Under the pieces are notes generated by a model. The model was not told where the DNA came from, did no database searches, and worked only from the letters and a program-made list of their open reading frames with translations. From Rhynchopus euleeides (taxonomy: Eukaryota; Euglenozoa; Diplonemea; Diplonemida; Diplonemidae), in the NCBI GenBank assembly GCA_963210315.1, contig OY723257.1, forward strand, positions 992,001 through 1,056,000: DNA of 64,000 bases, in the 5' to 3' direction. Position numbers and translations under genes: made by a program. Numbering within the stretch: position 1 is the first letter of the stretch; each line of letters begins with the position of its first letter. Below are positions 60,551 through 64,000 of the stretch, piece after piece.

Positions 60551-62894
60551 ATGGCGGTGTCCCTCCAGCCCACAAGGGAGACCTCTTGTGGTCCTCACTG
60601 CCTAGCTGCAGCCGCTCGAACACACGGTCATGTCGGCTTTCAAAGACGCGTGAGGCAGCGGTTCGCCTCCCACCACAACAAGTTGGTGAAGGCATTGGAG
60701 ATGTCACAAGAGGACAGCATGCAGCGTCATCTCAAGTGGATGGCGCAATCCTTTGCGGGAATCTCGACAAGAGACGGTGCAGGGTGGGTGGCAGAATGAT
60801 GCAGTCTGCCGTATCACCGCCGCCGGAGGCTCATCGATGCTGATGAAGAAGAACAAAATCCACATCGACAAGATCAAACAACAGCGGCGCTTTCTACGGC
60901 ATCGACGGGATCCTCGAAGCAGCGCATCAGAATCTCTAGGAGCCCAGGAGAAAAGACAAACAACAACAGCAGTGACGACAGTGACGGAGAAACAGATGAC
61001 AGATCCGTTTCTTGGATGACTGGATTCTAAACGGCTCCTGCGCTGAGGTCCCGCTTCCCAGTGACCCACCCCAAGACGCGCCAAAGGTGCTTCAACCCGT
61101 TGGCAAGAAGAAGAGATCTCCTGATTACCTGAAGTGGTGTGTGGGGGCACAAAAGCGAATGGCAAAGCACAGCAGCAGGCATCAACCACCACGTCACCTG
61201 CACAACAACAAAACTGTTTGGACGGGAGGGGGCAGAGACGGCCGCCGTTGTTCCGTTGCGTGCGGGGGAGGCAGAGAGAGTGGGTTCGTCCGACGTGAAG
61301 TCAATCGGCCTTGCTGGTCGAGTATGGGTGCAGAAACATGTGCATGCTCAGCAGTTGCAGGGGCTTGGTTCTGTCCTCCAGGATATGCCTGTGAAGAAAT
61401 CACGATTTTCTGAATCAATTTTACGCCGAAATCTCATCAGCGGCCACAAGTGAGGCGAGAGGGGGTGGGGGAGGGAGAGGAGGGAGCTGGGTCGAGAGTG
61501 TGCCTGCCAAAGCAGATGTGGCAAGAAGATGCATCCTGTTCAGACCTGTCCCGAATTCTTGCCAAAAAGAACTGCCGAAGACTTCCGAGGTTGTTCTCGC
61601 ATTGTTTGCTTCTTCTTCTGACCCATGTCTTGGAATATTTGGGCCCCGGTGCTGCAGCGTCGGGGCCCCAATCCTGAGTCTCGTTCTCACTTCGGGACAG
61701 GCCTGATCAAGAAAGCAATCTTGGCACACCCATAACAAAGGCCAAAAAAAGGGTGATTTGAAGGGAGTTCTGAGGTACTTTAGAATTAGAAATACGAGGA
61801 CACGCTGGTGCGGGAAGAAAAAGTGTCGCATGTCAGGACTCACTCACTCACTCACGCATTCACCCACTCCCCTGTGCTCTGCGCCCTCACCTGCACACAA
61901 GGCGAGGGTGTGTGGAAGCGTCACTGCATCCACCAGACCCAAAGTGAGAGGGAAAGAGAAAGAGAGTGAGTGTGGGAGAGAGTGAGACCGGCAGCAAACA
62001 CTTTCAACCTGAAACCACTTCCAGCGGGTCTGCAAACCCGCCCACACAGGGCTCCGTGCGGGCTGATTTGGACGGGTTGGTTCACACAGCATACAAAACA
62101 CAAACCACACGACGGTTCATATCGGGGTCCAGAACGTCTGCCAGCCAAGATCGGCACCGAAGCACCTTCCAGACTGGCATATGACAGGGATGCAAGAAAC
62201 AAGGGGTAGAGCAAGAGAAGAAGAAGCGATGCCGACGTGCCGTGGCCCTCTCTTCCACACAAGTTGGATGTTTGTCTTCGTGTGGGGGCCAGGCACCAAC
62301 TGCCACCACCGGTAGGAAGCAGTGTACGCACTCTGCCCACAGGTGGGCGTGCGCTGGGAACACAAGGACAAGAGAGGTGTGGCTCCGCTGCAGTGCAAGG
62401 ACCACGCTCCTTGCATGAGCAGGCTGAAGTGCACACCCCTTTGTAGGAAGGGGATCGTCATCGCAGCGAAGCAGTTTCCGGGTGGAGTGGAGTGGAGTGG
62501 AGTGGTGGGGTGGGGTGGGGAACGCCAGGACTGCAGGACTGCAGGGGCCCTGAACTGGGAGATGGTGAAGAACGCGCTCCTTGGTCGACTCACAGAGGAG
62601 AAGCGGGGGAAAGCGACTTCAGCATGCGCCAGTTGCATCCCTTCGAGAGGGACGCGTGTACTGGCACAAAGTGCCCCCTTAACCCCCCTCCTTCAATTCA
62701 GGGTCGCGGCAAGCTCTGCACATTCTCCAACCTCATGTGGGAACATTCTCCCATCACAAGTGCCTGAACCAGACACACACTATGTTAATAGGGCCGTTGT
62801 TTGGGGAGAAACAAAGGCAACTCTGCAGCCTGAAGCGGAGTGCTGTCTTCTCTGTTACCCCAAAGCGCTGACCCCGCTATCTTGTTCCCACTGA
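60551..62894 (+). pseudogene. Decayed coding sequence, identity unknown
   Basis: Protein-like stretches continue across stops and frame changes: FASHHNKLVKALEMSQEDSM (TGA at 60797), then NNNSSDDSDGETDDRSVSW, then in the next frame LPSDPPQDAPKVLQPVGKKK and SPDYLKWCVGAQKRM. It returns to the first frame for NHHVTCTTTKLFGREGAETA to SESILRRNLISGHK (stop at 61451-61453). Farther on, a Cys-rich part (CPQVGVRWEHKD, LQCKDHAPC, LKCTPLC) lies in a third frame near 62322-62480. This is a degenerate gene, or one with several introns I cannot place. Zinc-binding spacing hints at a transposase or DNA-binding protein, but I cannot identify it. Confidence 0.3.
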
Positions 62895-63591
62895 ACAGGA
62901 GTCCTGCTGTGGTTTAAAAAAAGGCCAAAAAGAGGGGTGTGGGGAGTTGAAGGTAGTTCTGGTTCTGTATTTTAGAACAATGCCGATCCCCGATCATGCG
63001 CTTCTTCACACTGCAGGAATAGGAAGGGAGAAGGCGGGCGTGAAGTAGTAGTAAGGGGTCTGGGATCCCAACCACACTCCGACGCCCTGCTGGCGGGATG
63101 GTTCCCGTCCGGCATGCCCTTCATCCTGCGAGATCTCGACATTGCATGGGGTAGGGGTAGGGGGGGATGGATGAAGAAAAGCTATTGCCCCCGAAGAGCT
63201 GATCTGTTGCACGAGGAAAAGGGGGTGGGGCAGAAGAAGGGTCAGAACCAACCCTTCCCTCCTGGAGAGGTTGTGGCTGGTCCCGCCCTTTGCGCGCTGC
63301 AGAAAAAAGAAGAGAAGCGAAACATGCAACAGAACAGAACTCTACGGAGACACCGTGGGGTGTTGGAAAGAACAGTGGGTGAAGGATCATGCTGATGAAG
63401 ACAGGTGTGTGCAACCCACAGCAGCGCTGGGGCTGAGAGGAGGGAGGGGAGGGGGGGGCTGCAGGCCCAGCAGGAGGCGGTGGTGTGCAGAGTGTGGGAG
63501 GCACACTCCACTCCACACAGCGCGCGCACACTGCACGGCACGTCACAGGCACTGTGGCAGCCACGCACGTGCCTGAGTCATCGGGCGAGCA
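62895..63591. other. Unassigned DNA downstream of the propeller gene
   Basis: Minus-strand sequence after the propeller stop codon is not Pro/Thr-coding in any frame, so the stalk does not simply continue after a frameshift. Nothing else recognised. Confidence 0.4.
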
Positions 63592-64000
63592 TTACGGCGT
63601 CGGAGGGGAAGGTGTTGCACCTCCAAACAGGAGAATGTGCCCTGCCAAGTCGAAAGTGACTGTGACGAACTCGTTGCGCTGGCGCATGTATGCCACTCCG
63701 TAGTTGTTTGTGGAGCCTGTGTCGTACTCGTGCAGCAGGTCCCCAGTGCTGACAGAGTATTCCCTGGCGTACCCATCGGTGCCCGCAACCACCACAGCGG
63801 AGGAGTCGTGGCTGATGTCCAGGTCATACACAAAGCTGGGGAACGTGATGGTGCGGTGGATCCCGTAGTCGCTGAACCGATGGATCTGCACATTGTTGGT
63901 GGCGTTCCGCGATTCAGTCACAAAGTACTGCCCATCTTGCGACACGGCGAAACCAAACGGATGGTACGCGTGGTCCATGAGTGTCTTCAGGACTGCCCCA
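63592..64000 (-). CDS. 3' end of a WD40-like beta-propeller protein (partial)
   Basis: The frame enters from beyond the right edge of the window and stops at 63592. The visible 135 residues have propeller-blade character (FAVSQDGQYFVTESRN, YDLDISHDSSAVVVAGTDGY, FVTVTFDLAGHILLFGG), similar in style to the WD40 ectodomain of the 34953-39491 gene. It ends GGATPSPPTP and then a TAA, exactly where a Pro/Thr stalk would begin. It is therefore either a secreted propeller-only paralogue or a truncated copy that has lost stalk and membrane domain. Confidence 0.7.
   Translation of the reverse strand, partial: GAVLKTLMDHAYHPFGFAVSQDGQYFVTESRNATNNVQIHRFSDYGIHRTITFPSFVYDLDISHDSSAVVVAGTDGYAREYSVSTGDLLHEYDTGSTNNYGVAYMRQRNEFVTVTFDLAGHILLFGGATPSPPTP

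Overview
The window looks like repeat-rich nuclear DNA of a unicellular eukaryote. My best guess is a euglenozoan, possibly a diplonemid; this is inference. The reasons: five host genes, four of them complete, long and apparently intronless, all lie on the minus strand; each of the four visible starts has a pyrimidine-rich AG a short way upstream that could accept a spliced leader; the large receptor cyclase resembles kinetoplastid receptor adenylate cyclases in its catalytic motifs; the retroelement has the gag / tyrosine recombinase / RT-RNase H gene order I associate with VIPER elements of trypanosomes; and the telomere-like satellite is built from TTAGGG-type repeats. I saw no rRNA, tRNA, spliced-leader RNA or CRISPR array.

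Layout. 1-34,950 is mainly mobile and repetitive DNA. It holds foldback/terminal-inverted-repeat elements (some nested three deep, many with exact target-site duplications), a 3.3-kb minisatellite of 31-bp units, a 2.4-kb strand-switching telomere-like satellite, and several hairpin MITE-like repeats. The one convincing host gene here is a mucin-like Pro/Thr-rich single-pass membrane protein (16,224-18,203). 34,953-45,476 holds two large surface-protein genes: a WD40/Pro-Thr-stalk/multi-membrane protein and a receptor-type adenylate cyclase with protease-associated, Cache and LamG-like ectodomains. 47,160-54,480 holds a hAT-like non-autonomous element and a nearly complete tyrosine-recombinase retroelement, itself split near its 3' end by a second hAT-like element. 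54,548-58,747 is a paralogue of the WD40 surface protein with a different, cysteine-rich ectodomain but an almost identical membrane domain. 59,100-60,257 is a small element with 359-bp identical direct repeats (TRIM-like). 60,500-62,900 holds decayed coding sequence, and the window closes with the 3' end of another beta-propeller gene.

How the genes relate. The recognisable host genes encode cell-surface proteins with signal peptides, Pro/Thr stalks and membrane anchors, or a sensor coupled to cAMP synthesis. The WD40 and Cys-rich proteins share a membrane domain that looks recently homogenised, which suggests a surface family that swaps ectodomains. The mobile elements sit between these genes. 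Several carry small, possibly spliced reading frames of unknown function; no element in the first 34 kb carries a transposase I recognise.
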